Assembly: GCF_000004195.4 (NCBI RefSeq)
Contig: NC_030686.2
Coordinates: 44,689,961-44,753,960 of the forward strand
Source: Xenopus tropicalis
Lineage: Eukaryota > Chordata > Amphibia > Anura > Pipidae
Length of the DNA stretch: 64,000 nt
Direction of reading: 5' to 3'
A model generated the notes under the pieces. That model was not told the origin of the DNA and did no database searches. It saw only the letters and a program-made list of their open reading frames with translations. The translations under genes were made by a program, and so were the position numbers. Each line of letters begins with the position of its first letter. Position 1 is the stretch's first letter. Of this stretch, positions 37,425-49,894 are shown one piece after another.

Positions 37425-39334
37425 GGTAAGTACAAAAGACCTTATTTGCAGGGTTTGAAATATATATATATATATTTATTTGGTGCAAAGAAACTGGAAA
37501 AAAAGTTTTGCTTTTGTTGCCTTAAAAACAGTGTCCACAATGTTTCTGATTTGATTTGCTTAAAAAGATATTACTTGCATTTATATATGAGAAAATTCCC
37601 TTGGACTCAGTAGCTGTTACTAGCACTTGGCTTTGAATCCCTTCTCCGTCCCCTTATGCCCTTGGGCTAGTAATTCTATCTGTGCCTAGCGCCAAAAGAT
37701 AGATTGCAAGCTCTGTGAAGCTTGTGACAACTGAATGTTTCGATTATTGTCATTGTTGGCACTGGAGTTGCAACCCAGCTTTGCCATAAATGTGATTATA
37801 AAACAGTCTAGTCTGGGTTATGTGATTGATTTATCCATGCACCAGTCAGCATGCTAATATGACTTGGCCATATGGAATGTGCTGGTAAATCTGGACTGAA
37901 AAGTTGGATCTTAAAAGAAGTGGGACGAAGGTGCAGCCCCACTTGTTTTTAGGTGACCCCCACACACCAGCATACTGAATTTTTTTTTTGATTAGGATTG
38001 ATCTGTGATCTAATGGGATCATAGAATGAAGCTACTATAGTGTACATCAATGTAGCAAAAGTCTATCAATGTGGCCAAACTGCCCAACCATATGGCTTGC
38101 TTGGTATAGGTAATGCATACAATAAACCTTGTGCAGCCCTCTGTTTTGACCTCCCAACCCCCTAGACTCCTATGGGACGTAGTTCAATATGAATTCAGTT
38201 CCAAGCATCACTCCTTTCTGCTGCAGACTGTAAGCTCCTATGACTAAAGTGTCTGCCACCTCCTGTACATTCTGAAACTTCTCCGTTGGTTGGCTTCGGA
38301 TGAAAATTACCCAAGCCAAGAGAGACACAGAGAAATTAGACTGTAAGCTTCACTGAGCAGAGACGAATGTAAATGATTAACTTCTTTGTAAGGCGCTATA
38401 TAATATGTCTGTTTTGTATAAATAAAGGATGGTGCTCATTTTCTGACTTGGTATGGGGGTTTGCAATCCTACAGTACAGAAGACTACTGAAGGTTAAACA
38501 GCCAGAAACTAGAAATCTAGTGGAAGAGAACCCCTATATAATAACATGCAGGGAAAATGAATGTTTCTGGGCCTGAGATTGAACGGCAGGTTCAGCAAGT
38601 AGCAAGCTTATTGGGACGGACAGTGGGATCTTATCTGTTGTTATTATTCCAGCTTTGTGTATTTACCTGTACAGCACCACTCGGCTGCTTTCTATTAAAG
38701 TGTTAGAGTCTTGGAGCTGTTAGAGCTCTTTATAGGAGGGGCTTCAACAAAAACCTGGAATTAGTAAGGCAAGAGGGACTTGCAGACCCATTCAGAAAAG
38801 GTAAAGAAAGCCAGTGCAACGCCCAGGACATGAAGAAGGGCAAATATGGGAGTTTTAAGCAATAGTGGGACAGCTACAACTTGAAGATGACTGGCTTAGC
38901 ATTAAATACAAGACCACCCCCCATATCGTTGGTGCCATCTGCAGCAGCAGTAGTAGCCAACAACTGAAGAGATGAAGTCAAGCCATTGTTTAGTGCACTG
39001 TGTCACAGAGACTGTTGGGGGTCAAATACTGTGTTTAGGCTTTCCATTATGGAACCTTTGTTGTTTTACCCACTATCCTTCCCTGCCCCGTACCATGAGC
39101 ACTGCTCTAATTTGCTATGGTTTGTTCTACGGTGTTGATCTATTAATTCCAAACAGAGACGGTGAGTCGCCTCCAGCACCCCTTACAACCCCCTCCTTGA
39201 TACCTGACACTTTTAAGACTGGGCGTAGGCAGGTTTCCTGTGTGTGAGAGCCAAAAACTTCCCACCAAGGAGATATTGCTGAGAGCAGCACCTGACATCT
39301 TGCTAATAGTGCTGGGAATTGGTGGGACAAGAGA
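37425..39334. other. Non-coding stretch, scattered SINE/L2-like remnants
   Basis: AGATTGCAAGCTCTGTGAAG at ~37700 and ACTGTAAGCTTCACTGAGCA with GTAAGGCGCTATATAATATG at 38340-38410 resemble L2-type tails. Nothing else was recognised. Confidence 0.4.
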
Positions 39335-39566
39335 ATTAGGTGGCCATACACGTGAAGATCCGCTCGCTTGGAAAATGTAGGCTAAGACATACGTTTGGCC
39401 CTGACGATCAAATTATATTGGCAGCAACGGGGCAGTCGATTCGACTAAATCTTTTAACCTGCCCGATCAATATCTGGCCAATCTCGGGTCAGATATCGGT
39501 CGGACAGGCCCCTCGTTCCTGCCCCTACACGGGCCGATAAGCTGCCGAATCGGTCCAAGGCGTTAA
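39335..39566. mobile_element. Shortened CCATACACG-family MITE
   Basis: TTAGGTGGCCATACACGTGA at the left, GATAAGCTGCCGAATCGGTC near the right, followed by TTAA at 39563-39566. Part of the interior is missing relative to 54058-54417. Confidence 0.7.
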
Positions 39567-42149
39567 GTGGTGTGCTGGGATTGTCGGGAGTCAGGATGCA
39601 GAGCTATTCTTTGCAGAGGAGAGTAGGGCAAGTTTGCTGTTGGGAAATGGATTACAGTTCATTAGAACCAAATAATAAAGCTACAGCAATTTCAGACTAC
39701 AGCATTCTCAAATTATATATGTACAAAACATAGATAATAAACGTTCCACCAAATAAAAGCTCTTGATGTAGATAGAATTTAGGTTCCAAACTTGTGGGCA
39801 AGGAGTCAGTCATCATGGTGCCCCATTCTACTAGATTGACAGGGCCCTCTCCCCAGGGGGCCCAAACTATTTGCCCACTGGTATTGGGCCAGCAATTGCA
39901 TGCTTGGTCTCACACGTGATCCATCCAGCCTCTCCCCAGTTATGTCAAATCCACATCCATGATCCACCCAAACCCGAGCCTCTCTCACATAAACTGACTC
40001 CTTTTTCTTCTTGGGGCCCCCTCTGCCATGGTCCCCCTGATTGTTGCACCCCATGGGGCCCTGCCTGTAGGACTGTTAGCCTTAGATGGGGGATATGACC
40101 CTAGCTATTTGGGATATAACCCTTGCTGAAATGACAGGGATGTGATTATATGGTATAATTACTGCATAGGTGTTGGAATTTCTACCCCCCCCCTCCAATT
40201 TTTATTGTTGCGGGTTTCAGACGTTCTGCATTTGCATATGATGTATATTAGAAAGTTTTGTAGACATTCTGATTGAGAAAGTGTTACATACTGAATATCA
40301 GGTTTCCTTCTCAGGTGTCTTATCTACCCGCTCTGCTTTACTCAAAAGAAGTCTGTTTAATTGGGAGCCAAACACAGCTAGCCAGACATCATTTACTCAG
40401 AACCTGAAAACGCAGAGCTCGGTTCAAATTCCAAGGTGAGGGAAGAGTGTAACAGCACCTGGCAATTTTGCCTGTACTTGTAGAAGTGTCTGGAATCTCT
40501 ACTGAGTCGTAAATGAAAGTCAACATATTTTAGGTACAATAATGCTAAGAAAGAACTAGAATACAGAAAGCTGGTAAATAGACTGGCATTGTGCAATTTG
40601 GCAATTGTTTTGTTCATCTGGGCTGATGGCTATTCTCAGCTTATCCCTCTTTCTGTCTATGCACTATCCATCTTCCAAAAAATGCATTGGTACCTGAAAT
40701 TGTGAGCTTGGATACAGAGTGATCCCATAGGGTCTATCCTAATCTCTTCCTGCATGCTCCTGGTATGATAGGTCACCTTGTTTTGCAGACTAGCCCTACA
40801 GTAGTGATACCCTTTCTCACATTATCCTAACCCAAACCCAGTCCAACGTGCCACATTTACCGATACCCAACTCACTTACCTCTGACATCCCTAGATAGTA
40901 TCTCCATTTTGGAGAAGAGGAAGGGAAGTAACAGTAGACTGGGCTGCCCAAAAAGTAAAAAGTCATCCTAAACCCACTAGACCCCCGGCTTTGGGACAGC
41001 CGGCACACCGCTGCTCTACAATAGTGATGGGAACAAAAGGTCCCCAGCCTAGCTGCCACATGTTAAGGCGGCCATACATGGGTCAATAAAAGCTTCTGCC
41101 TTGCCAAACCGAGTTGGCAGATTTAGTATGGGGTCCCAGTGGATGCCCAGTGGATATCAGGCCAGCTGTGTTGTGATGGTACCCAAAAGTAAACTGGTGC
41201 TTCAGTCCCTTTAGTCTGAAGGTAATGCCTGAAAATACTGGCATCTCTTCTTCTATTATAACACATGGGAACTTCTCAGCCAAGGGCAAGAGTAGAACAT
41301 ATTTTAACATGTATCAGGACTAGGTCATCCTAATGGTGACAGAGAAAGTTAATGTCTCACTGCTTGTAAATACAGGGGTGAAGCCACAACTGTGCATTGT
41401 CTGTTGATTGCTAATCTCTAAGCCACACAAGGCATTAGGGGTCTCTTCTACTGAGTAATCAATAATGCCAAAAATTCCCTACTAAAAGACTGATTGGATA
41501 TTGTATTGAATAGAAGGGCCTATAGGGATATTATTGATTCTAAATCTTTCCTGTTTTCTTGAATTATTAATCTCCTACCCAAATTTTGTGCTTTTCTTTC
41601 ACAATTCAGTTTTTTTACATTAAAAATAAACCCTGTGTTATTAGACGTGCATTTTAAGTTTAATTTTACAAACCAACAAGCTACATGACTTTGTAAATAT
41701 CTATGAATCAGAGAGTATGGGCCCTAAAAAGATGCCGCTGTACGGCCCAGTGGATTCTAGTTATGCAGCAAGAATCTCTCGCCTGTTCTTTGTTTCTTTC
41801 ATTTGGCACAAGCCATTCAAACACGCGGCATGCAGCTCATCCATTTGGGGCAATTACAAACAAATTACATAACAATCGATCTACGTGTGAAGTGCCAAGT
41901 GACTTATTTGGCTGAAAGAAGCAGAAGTCTGGGTTGGCATATGCATGGAGTCGTTAGCCAACACCAAATACAATGACAAGAGCAGTTTTAAACAGCATTC
42001 TGACTGGATTGGTGCAATTTGCCCATAATAATCTATTTTATACATTTGTAGAGGTCCAAAACAAGTCCTTTCTTCCCTGGTCCCTGGCTTATGAACTTGC
42101 CCAGTTACTTTTTTGTTGCATAGTTTTAGCTGTTGCCTGCAGCTCTTCC
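39567..42149. other. Intergenic stretch, nothing recognised
   Basis: No coding exon, RNA gene or bounded element was recognised on either strand. Confidence 0.5.
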
Positions 42150-44835
42150 AAGTCATGTGTCCTGTCTACTGCCTGTATCTTCCATTCAGTCTTGAGTCCT
42201 GTCTGCTCTGCCTTGTTTCTGAGTCCTGCCCCTAGCTCTTCCTTGTTCATGGGTCCTGTCTGCTGCCTCCAGCTCTGCCTTGTTTCTGAGTCCTGTGCCT
42301 AGCTCTTCCTTGTTCATGGGTCCTGTCTGCTGCCTCCAGCTCTGCCTTGTTTCTGAGTCCTGCCCCTAGCTCTTCCTTGTTCATGGGTCCTGTCTGCTGC
42401 CTCCAGCTCTGCCTTGTTTCTGAGTCCTGTGCCTAGCTCTTTCCTTGTTCATGGGTCCTGTCTGCTGCCTCCAGCTCTGCTTGTTTCTGAGTCCTGCCCT
42501 AGCTCTTCCTTGTTCATGGGTCCTGTCTGCTGCCTCCAGCTCTGCCTTGTTTCTGAGTCCTGCCCCTAGCTCTTCCTTGTTCATGGGTCCTGTCTGCTGC
42601 CTCCAGCTCTGCCTTGTTTCTGAGTCCTGCCCCTAGCTCTTCCTTGTTCATGGGTCCTGTCTGCTGCCTCCAGCTCTGCCTTGTTTCTGAGTCCTGTCCC
42701 TAGCTCTTCCTTGTTCATGGGTCCTGTCTGCTGCCTCCAGCTCTGCCTTGTTTCTGAGTCCTGTCCCTAGCTCTTCCTTGTTCATAGGGTCCTGTCTGCT
42801 GCCTCCAGCTCTGCCTTGTTTCTGAGTCCTGCCCCTAGCTCTTCCTTGTTCATGGGTCCTGTCTGCTGCCTCCAGCTCTGCCTTGTTTCTGAGTCCTGCC
42901 CCTAGCTCTTCCTTGTTCATGGGTCCTGTCTGCTGCCTCCAGCTCTGCCTTGTTTCTGAGTCCTGCCCCTAGCTCTTCCTTGTTCATGGGTCCTGTCTGC
43001 TGCCTCCAGCTCTGCTTGTTTCTGAGTCCTGTCCTAGCTCTTCCTTGTTCATGGTCCTGTCTGCTGCCTCCAGCTCTGCCTTGTTTCTGAGTCCTGCCCC
43101 TAGCTCTTCCTTGTTCATGGGTCCTGTCTGCTGCCTCCAGCTCTGCCTTGTTTCTGAGTCCTGCCCCTAGCTCTTCCTTGTTCATGGGTCCTGTCTGCTG
43201 CCTCCAGCTCTGCCTTGTTTCTGAGTCCTGCCCCTAGCTCTTCCTTGTTCATGGGTCCTGTCTGCTGCCTCCAGCTCTGCCTTGTTTCTGAGTCCTGCCC
43301 CTAGCTCTTCCTTGTTCATGGGTCCTGTCTGCTGCCTCCAGCTCTGCCTTGTTTCTGAGTCCTGCCCCTAGCTCTTCCTTGTTCATGGGTCCTGTCTGCT
43401 GCCTCCAGCTCTGCCTTGTTTCTGAGTCCTGCCCCTAGCTCTTCCTTGTTCATGGTCCTGTCTGCTGCCTCCAGCTCTGCCTTGTTTCTGAGTCCTGCCC
43501 CTAGCTCTTCCTTGTTCATGGGTCCTGTCTGCTGCCTCCAGCTCTGCCTTGTTTCTGAGTCCTGCCCTAGCTCTTCCTTGTTCATGGGTCCTGTCTGCTG
43601 CCTCCAGCTCTGCCTTGTTTCTGAGTCCTGTCCCTAGCTCTTCCTTGTTCATGGGTCCTGTCTGCTGCCTCCAGCTCTGCCTTGTTTCTGAGTCCTGCCC
43701 CTAGCTCTTCCTTGTTCATGGGTCCTGTCTGCTGCCTCCAGCTCTGCCTTGTTTCTGAGTCCTGTCCCTAGCTCTTCCTTGTTCATGGGTCCTGTCTGCT
43801 GCCTCCAGCTCTGCCTTGTTTCTGAGTCCTGTCCCTAGCTCTTCCTTGTTCATGGTCCTGTCTGCTGCCTCCAGCTCTGCCTTGTTTCTGGTCCTGCCTG
43901 CTCTTCCTTGTTCATGGTCCTGTCTGCTGCCTCCAGCTCTGCCTTGTTTCTGAGTCCTGCCCCTAGCTCTTCCTTGTTCATGGGTCCTGTCTGCTGCCTC
44001 CAGCTCTGCCTTGTTTCTGAGTCCTGTCCCTAGCTCTTCTTTGTTCATGGGTCCTGTCTGCTGCCTCCAGCTCTGCCTTGTTTCTGAGTCCCGTCCCTAG
44101 CTCTTCCTTGTTCATGGGTCCTGTCTGCTGCCTCCAGCTCTGCCTTGTTTCTGAGTCCCGCCCCTAGCTCTTCCTTGTTCATGGGTCCTGTCTGCTGCCT
44201 CCAGCTCTGCCTTGTTTTCTGAGTCCCGCCCCTAGCTCTTCCTTGTTCATGGGTCCTGTCTGCTGCCTCCAGCTCTGCCTTGTTTCTGAGTCCTGCCCCT
44301 AGCTCTTCCTTGTTCATGGGTCCTGTCTGCTGCCTCCAGCTCTGCCTTGTTTCTGAGTCCTGCCCCTAGCTCTTCCTTGTTCATGGGTCCTGTCTGCTGC
44401 CTCCAGCTCTGCCTTGTTTCTGAGTCCTGCCCCTAGCTCTTCCTTGTTCATGGGTCCTGTCTGCTGCCTCCAGCTCTGCCTGTTTCTGAGTCCTGCCCCT
44501 AGCTCTTCCTTGTTCATGGGTCCTGTCTGCTGCCTCCAGCTCTGCCTTGTTTCTGAGTCCTGCCCCTAGCTCTTCCTTGTTCATGGGTCCTGTCTGCTGC
44601 CTCCAGCTCTGCCTTGTTTCTGAGCCCTGCCCCTAGCTCTTCCTTGTTCATGGGTCCTGTCTGCTGCCTCCAGCTCTGCCTTGTTTCTGAGCCCTGCCCC
44701 TAGCTCTTCCTTGTTCATGGGTCCTGTCTGCTGCCTCCAGCTCTGCCTTGTTTCTGAGTCCTGCCCCTAGCTCTTCCTTGTTCATAGGTCCTGTCTGCTG
44801 CCTCCAGCTCTCCCTTGTTCATGACTCTTGTCTGC
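42150..44835 (+). repeat. 67-bp minisatellite, about 40 copies
   Basis: Each unit has CTGCCTCCAGCTCTGCCTTG, TTTCTGAGTCCTGCCCCTAG and CTCTTCCTTGTTCATGGGTC. Spacing is 67 bp with a few single-base indels. The first two units (42150-42250) are diverged. On the minus strand it gives repeated 67-110-codon open frames because 67 is one more than a multiple of three; each cycle ends at the TGA in CCCATGA. It lies between SAP30BP and ITGB4. Confidence 0.97.
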
Positions 44836-47772
44836 AGCTTATCTTTGAATCTGCAGCCTGCAGCCTTTTTTTCCTATGTTGGATGAAAGCTTTCTCCTCT
44901 GCCATATTAACTTCGGAGAAGAAAACCCTGATCTGCTTCCTTCCGCACCTGATGTGCATTGACAGGCTTAGCATCTAACTGTTACTCCACAGGTCTCCCT
45001 GGGGTATATAAGTTGGCAGAGAAGGCTTAAGCCATATGTGGATAAACACAGGCAGAGAAGCCTTGCTTCTAGGCTTGAATCAGCCTAACCCTATGACTGC
45101 TCCAAGAGCCACTGCATTTGCCCAGGTGCAGGCACATGGAGCAGATTTCAGCCCCAAAGTTCATACTTATGCGTTTCAGTGCTGAAATCTGCTCCATGGG
45201 TTAGGCTGGGGGGATGATCCTTGGCCTACATTTATCTGCAGTCTGAACATTAACCCCATGAATGTTGCTCACTGCTCTTCTGCCTAGCTTCTGAGTCCTA
45301 TTAGGGCTGTGACAGCCTTGAGAGGAAACTTCGGCGACTTTGGCAAATTGCAATTGTAAATAAAACTATTTTTGCTGCTTTTAAGAAAAAAGTTAAGTTG
45401 TTCATAGTTTCTTCCTGTAACTTGGCCAATAACTTAATGTGCCCTTTATTTTCCTGTAGGATTTGCTCACAAAAATGAGCCTGTCTACTGTTTGTAAAGT
45501 GTCCAGAGCATGCAATAATTTTCGTGTGCCCCATAGAGCATTATTTGCCTGCTTATAGACCAGCTTTTATTAAAAACCAGAACTGGAACTATTATCCAAT
45601 GGATGCAGTTAATTGGTGTGCCTGCTGCAATCTCAAAGGTACCACTTCCCTTCAAGACATCCTGCCAATCTATGGGAAGAATGGGCTAGGTGGGCTTAAT
45701 CACCAGAAACCTGTAAGGGGTTTAGAGGAAAAGCAGCATGGAAAACATTTGTTGTCCTACATAATTACATAGCAGCTTGCAAGGAATGAGTAATAAAACT
45801 CAGTAAGTAATGTAATATGTAATGGTAACAAGCTCTATCTTGTTTCTTCCTCCACCACCCTCAGTCCTTTCCCTATGGGCCTAAATAGGCCAGAGTTGTG
45901 ATATTAGACAATTACATCAGCCCGATTTGGCTCTTAAAGGGACAGCTGTCGCCTGATGTAGCAGCCTCGATGCTGCCCCCTAACCCACTCTGCACTTACC
46001 CCCTTGCTGTAGGACTGGGTCAAGGGGGGCCACCTCACTGCTGTGCTCTCTGCACTAGAAAAGCCACATTTACATTAAAAAAAACAGAAATTTGGCTTTT
46101 AAAGTTACTGGCCACTCACTGCCACTAGAGGCAAGGTTCTCACCTTGCCTCATGGCAGGACAGTGCCAAACCAAGCTGGTCGGATTGCCTTGGGTTCACG
46201 GCCGGCTTGGGTCATGCATGCACACAGGGGGATGGCTAGGAGGCTGGCATGGTTGCCAGCAGCACTGCAGACAGGGGAGGGGGGTAACGGTGAGGGAAAA
46301 GGGCCCAGAACTATGAGTAGGCAAAAGAAGAGGTATGTGCCTAGCGCCCCCTCATCATTGTGTCATGCCTCTTCTGCCTACCCCTAACTCCAGCCCTGTG
46401 GCAGGATCAGCCCTGAGCACAAGGGTGGCCACATCAGGCAAAAATCTGCTTGTTCGGCACCCTTGTCAAATAAGCTCTTTGTTAAGGAAAATGACACACT
46501 GGACAAAATGACCACAAATGCCCTTCCATTGCAGCGCATTAAAGTTGCCATAGACATGTCAGTAAAAGTGCATAATCATGCAAACATGCATCCACTGGCA
46601 TTTTCCTGCAATTACAAGCATATACTGACATTCCTTGATTTGCAATGAAAGGACATTTCAGGTGTTTTTTCAGCCACAATTTCACACAGGTCTCAAAATC
46701 GCTCCTTGTGTGTCATTGCCCATAGTGTGTGGCTATCTGAAGAGTCTCTTGCCCTTTGTTGACCTGTACTAGCCCTGCAGCCTGGTAATTTGTTTAAAAA
46801 GGAAAAGTAGAGAAGATTAGAAAGCAGACAAATGGACATAATTATAGTATCCCTTCCTACTTCTTATATTCCCAGCCCGTTATAATACATAAATAAAATA
46901 CGGACCACTGATCACAGCCAATGTTCACTCTTTTCACTATACAGATAACTAAAAGCCTATGTAGAGGAGGAGTAGGAAATATATTTCCTAAGGCCTCTAG
47001 AAAAAGAGACACTGAATATCCTTTGACATTTAAACCACTTTTGTTTTCCAATGACACAAACAAGTCTGGGCTGGCATGGAACTGAACGCACATAATTAGC
47101 AGAAAACTTAATGCTCCAGTTTGGCTCCTTTTCATACATTCCTTAATATCCCCATACTGCGCCAGATTAGTCCCTTTTATCTCAAAGTCTCCATTCACTT
47201 ATAATCCCTTTTTCCCACATATGCGACCATTCTCTAGCCTTACCTATTATGGTCTTATGCTTTGGAGTCTTCCTGGCATTACATTTCTATCTTATTTTTA
47301 TCCATTATGCATGCATAATCTTCCACCCAGGATCCTGTATGTCTTTTCCTGTCCACCACACAATACAAATTGCACGAATTAGGGAAAGGGAATAATGACA
47401 TTGGCAAGACCAATATTATCATTTACACAGTAGTGATTAAGAGAGAAAGGGCATTATTTCTCTGCCTTGAACTGCCAAGATGTGTGTTGCCCCTGTTTAA
47501 CTGAGAAGAGAAGCAAAGCACAAAGCCCCAGGCAGTTATGGGACAACATTTATATATATTTATATAATATTTATCATATGTGTCTGTTAATTACTGTTTT
47601 AGAACCATGAACCTCCCCTTTATTCACTAGAACCTGTACTTGAACGAATGGTAATGTAGGGAATAGTTTCCAGGGATTAACACGCTTTGGTTTTAGCAAG
47701 ATTATTTGCGATTAATCCAAGAGAGTCAGTTCATTCTCAACATAAGAGCATTAATTGTGCTGATTAATTACA
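44836..47772. other. Intergenic stretch with one 18-bp inverted repeat
   Basis: 45135-45152 and 45181-45198 are exact complements (CATGGAGCAGATTTCAGC) with a 28-nt loop, perhaps the end of a MITE. No gene was recognised in the rest. Confidence 0.5.
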
Positions 47773-47774
47773 TA

Positions 47775-48263
47775 CAGGTACGGGATCCGTTATTCGGAAA
47801 CCCATTATCTGGAATGTTCAAAATTATGGGAAGACCATCTCCCATTGGCTCCATTATAAGCAAATAATTCAATTTTTTTAAAAGAAATTTCCTTTTTCTC
47901 TGTAATCATAAAACAGAACCTTTATCTTAATCCCAAATAAGACAAAATTAATCCTTACTGAAAGCAAAACAATGTTAATAAGTTTAAATAATGTTTAAAT
48001 TATTTTTTGTAGACTTAAGGTATGGAGATCCAAATTAGGGAAAGATCCCTTAAGGTGGCCATACACGTAACAATTACGATCTTTCCTGCAACCATTGGTG
48101 CGTGTTCGATGAGACTACTGATATCAAAGGCATTTGTGATATTGGTCATCTCGTCGATCCACCATACATGCACTGAATATCTTCATACGATAATATCGGT
48201 GCATGTATGGCCAGCTTTACCTAGAAAACCCCTGGCCCTGAGCATTTTGTATAATAGGCACCA
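47775..48263. mobile_element. Mariner-like MITE interrupted by a second MITE
   Basis: Starts CAGGTACGGGATCCGTTATT after TA and continues as in 35197-35529 to ~48049. The right part (CTAGAAAACCCCTGGCCCTGAGC) resumes after the nested element at 48050-48220. The right terminus is decayed. Confidence 0.75.
48050..48220. mobile_element. Nested CCATACACG-like MITE
   Basis: TTAAGGTGGCCATACACG at the left and GCATGTATGGCCAGCTTTAC at the right. The TTAA/TTAC pair falls where the host MITE normally has CCCTTATCTGG, which fits insertion at a TTAA-like site. Confidence 0.75.
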
Positions 48264-48463
48264 ACAGTATATTCTTTGCTGGGAAATATGAATGGACATG
48301 GAAGGGTGCCATGTGAATGTTTGGATGTAGCTCACATTGTACTAATGGTCAGCAACCTGACTCCCTAAGAAATAGGGCAAGGGAGGCTGAAAGATAAAGG
48401 CATATTTGTATATGGTGCTTGCATCCCTATAATTAATTCCTATTTAATTATTTTATATGTAAG

Positions 48464-48719
48464 CAGTGTCAGACTAAGATGCCAGGGGCCCACCAGGAAA
48501 CCTTGGCCCATAGGCCCACTTTCTAAACTATTATTCCTCCTCTCCTCCCTCAGCATCTTTATTATCCAAGTCCCTTTTCTTTATCCTTCCATCTCTTTTT
48601 CCCATACAGAAATAGGGAATGACCATGCAATTGGCCAAATAGTTAGGAGCAAGAGGGCCCCCTGACACCTGGGCCCACCGGGAGTTTTCCTGGTATCCTG
48701 GTGGGCCAGTCTGACACTG
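48464..48719. mobile_element. Non-autonomous hAT element
   Basis: Ends CAGTGTCAGACT and AGTCTGACACTG, flanks TATGTAAG and TTTGTAAG (7 of 8 match). Shares its body with 947-1221, including AAATAGGGAATGACCATG. Confidence 0.85.
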
Positions 48720-48727
48720 TTTGTAAG

Positions 48728-49799
48728 GCTTGAGGTATACTAACAGGTCACAGCAGTGAATGGCTAGCTTGGGTCGGATCACAACAGAAATGACCTGTGT
48801 ACCAAAGCAAAGTAATTGAAACTTTGTATTGGAAATCAGCAGTGAATATGACCCACTGGGGTGGCACACATGGAGATTAGTTGCCTGTGATAAATCTTAG
48901 CTACCACGGGCAATTAATCTTCCTGAAATACCTTCCCACTGGCAAGAATGTGAATCGCTGGTGGGATGGCTTTTTGGGGAGATGAGACGCCCACGGTAGC
49001 TGAGATTTGTCGCAGGCGACTAGTCACCCTGTGGGACATTAACCTAAAGGAGTGAAGCAGAGTGATTTTTCTTGGCGGCAATCATGGCAATGTTATCAAG
49101 ACTGAGATATCATAAAGACAAAATGCAATAAAGTGGTCCATAAAGCACTTGCTGAATCAGATATGTTTAATACTTTTGCTGAATCGGAGCTGAACTATTG
49201 CCTAGCAGGATAGCCTGTTTGCTTGCTCACATTTCAAGTGTCCTTCTGTGATACTTTCACAGTCACCGAGATAAGCTTAGAACACTTCTGCCGTCTGTTA
49301 GACATGAAGAGGACTGGTAGGAAGTTAATGTTACTGCTTTTGATACACTCACTCATTTGAAGTATGAATAAAGAATACAACAGGCCCTTGACAATAAAAA
49401 GGGCAATAAAAACTTGGAGTTCCTGTAATTCCAGCATCAGGTCACACCTCCCAGTAAGATAAGAGTTATAGGCAGGGGTGCTTCTATGCTAAAGAAAAAT
49501 GATAAGAGTCCCTGGCTCTAACCAGGAACAGCAAAAAATGCTGCCTCGGGCATGGTTCTTCCATTGACCCATGGCAAATGCATGTAGATCCACTTGTTTG
49601 TCAAGGTCACTAAATAGGGCGCCCAATATGTGGGCCAAAAACAGTTCACTCAGAAGCCAATGATCTATGTAGGAGTCCTTACTAAATTAATGCTATACAG
49701 AAACTATATGGTAAATAAGAAATGTGGCATTATGATGTTGAAGCAACATAGTTATATGTATTAAATTATAAATATTTATGGGTATGTTTTATCTTCAAC
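48728..49799. other. Stretch before first ITGB4 coding exon
   Basis: Presumed end of ITGB4 intron 1. No element boundary or gene was recognised. Confidence 0.5.
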
Positions 49800-49801
49800 A
49801 G

Positions 49802-49894
49802 GTGGGGAGATGATGAACCCTCGTGTTTTAGGGGGTCTCCTCCTGCTTGTCCTGCTCTTGGGTCTCCCAGCTTCCCATTCTCAGAGCAACAAAT
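49802..49894 (+). CDS. ITGB4: ITGB4 first coding exon, signal peptide
   Basis: Acceptor ATCTTCAACAG at 49800-49801 shows that a non-coding exon lies upstream. Two adjacent ATGs occur at 49810 and 49813, and the first is taken as start. Encodes MMNPRVLGG, then a leucine-rich hydrophobic core, then PASHSQSNK with a likely cleavage after ASHS. Donor T|GTAAGT, phase 1. Confidence 0.9.

Noticed and set aside
42381..44584. Repeated minus-strand open frames (MNKEELGAGLRNK-type) suggesting a repetitive protein
   Set aside because: They follow directly from a 67-bp tandem repeat whose frame shifts each unit and closes at the same TGA. There is no promoter, start context or splice structure.
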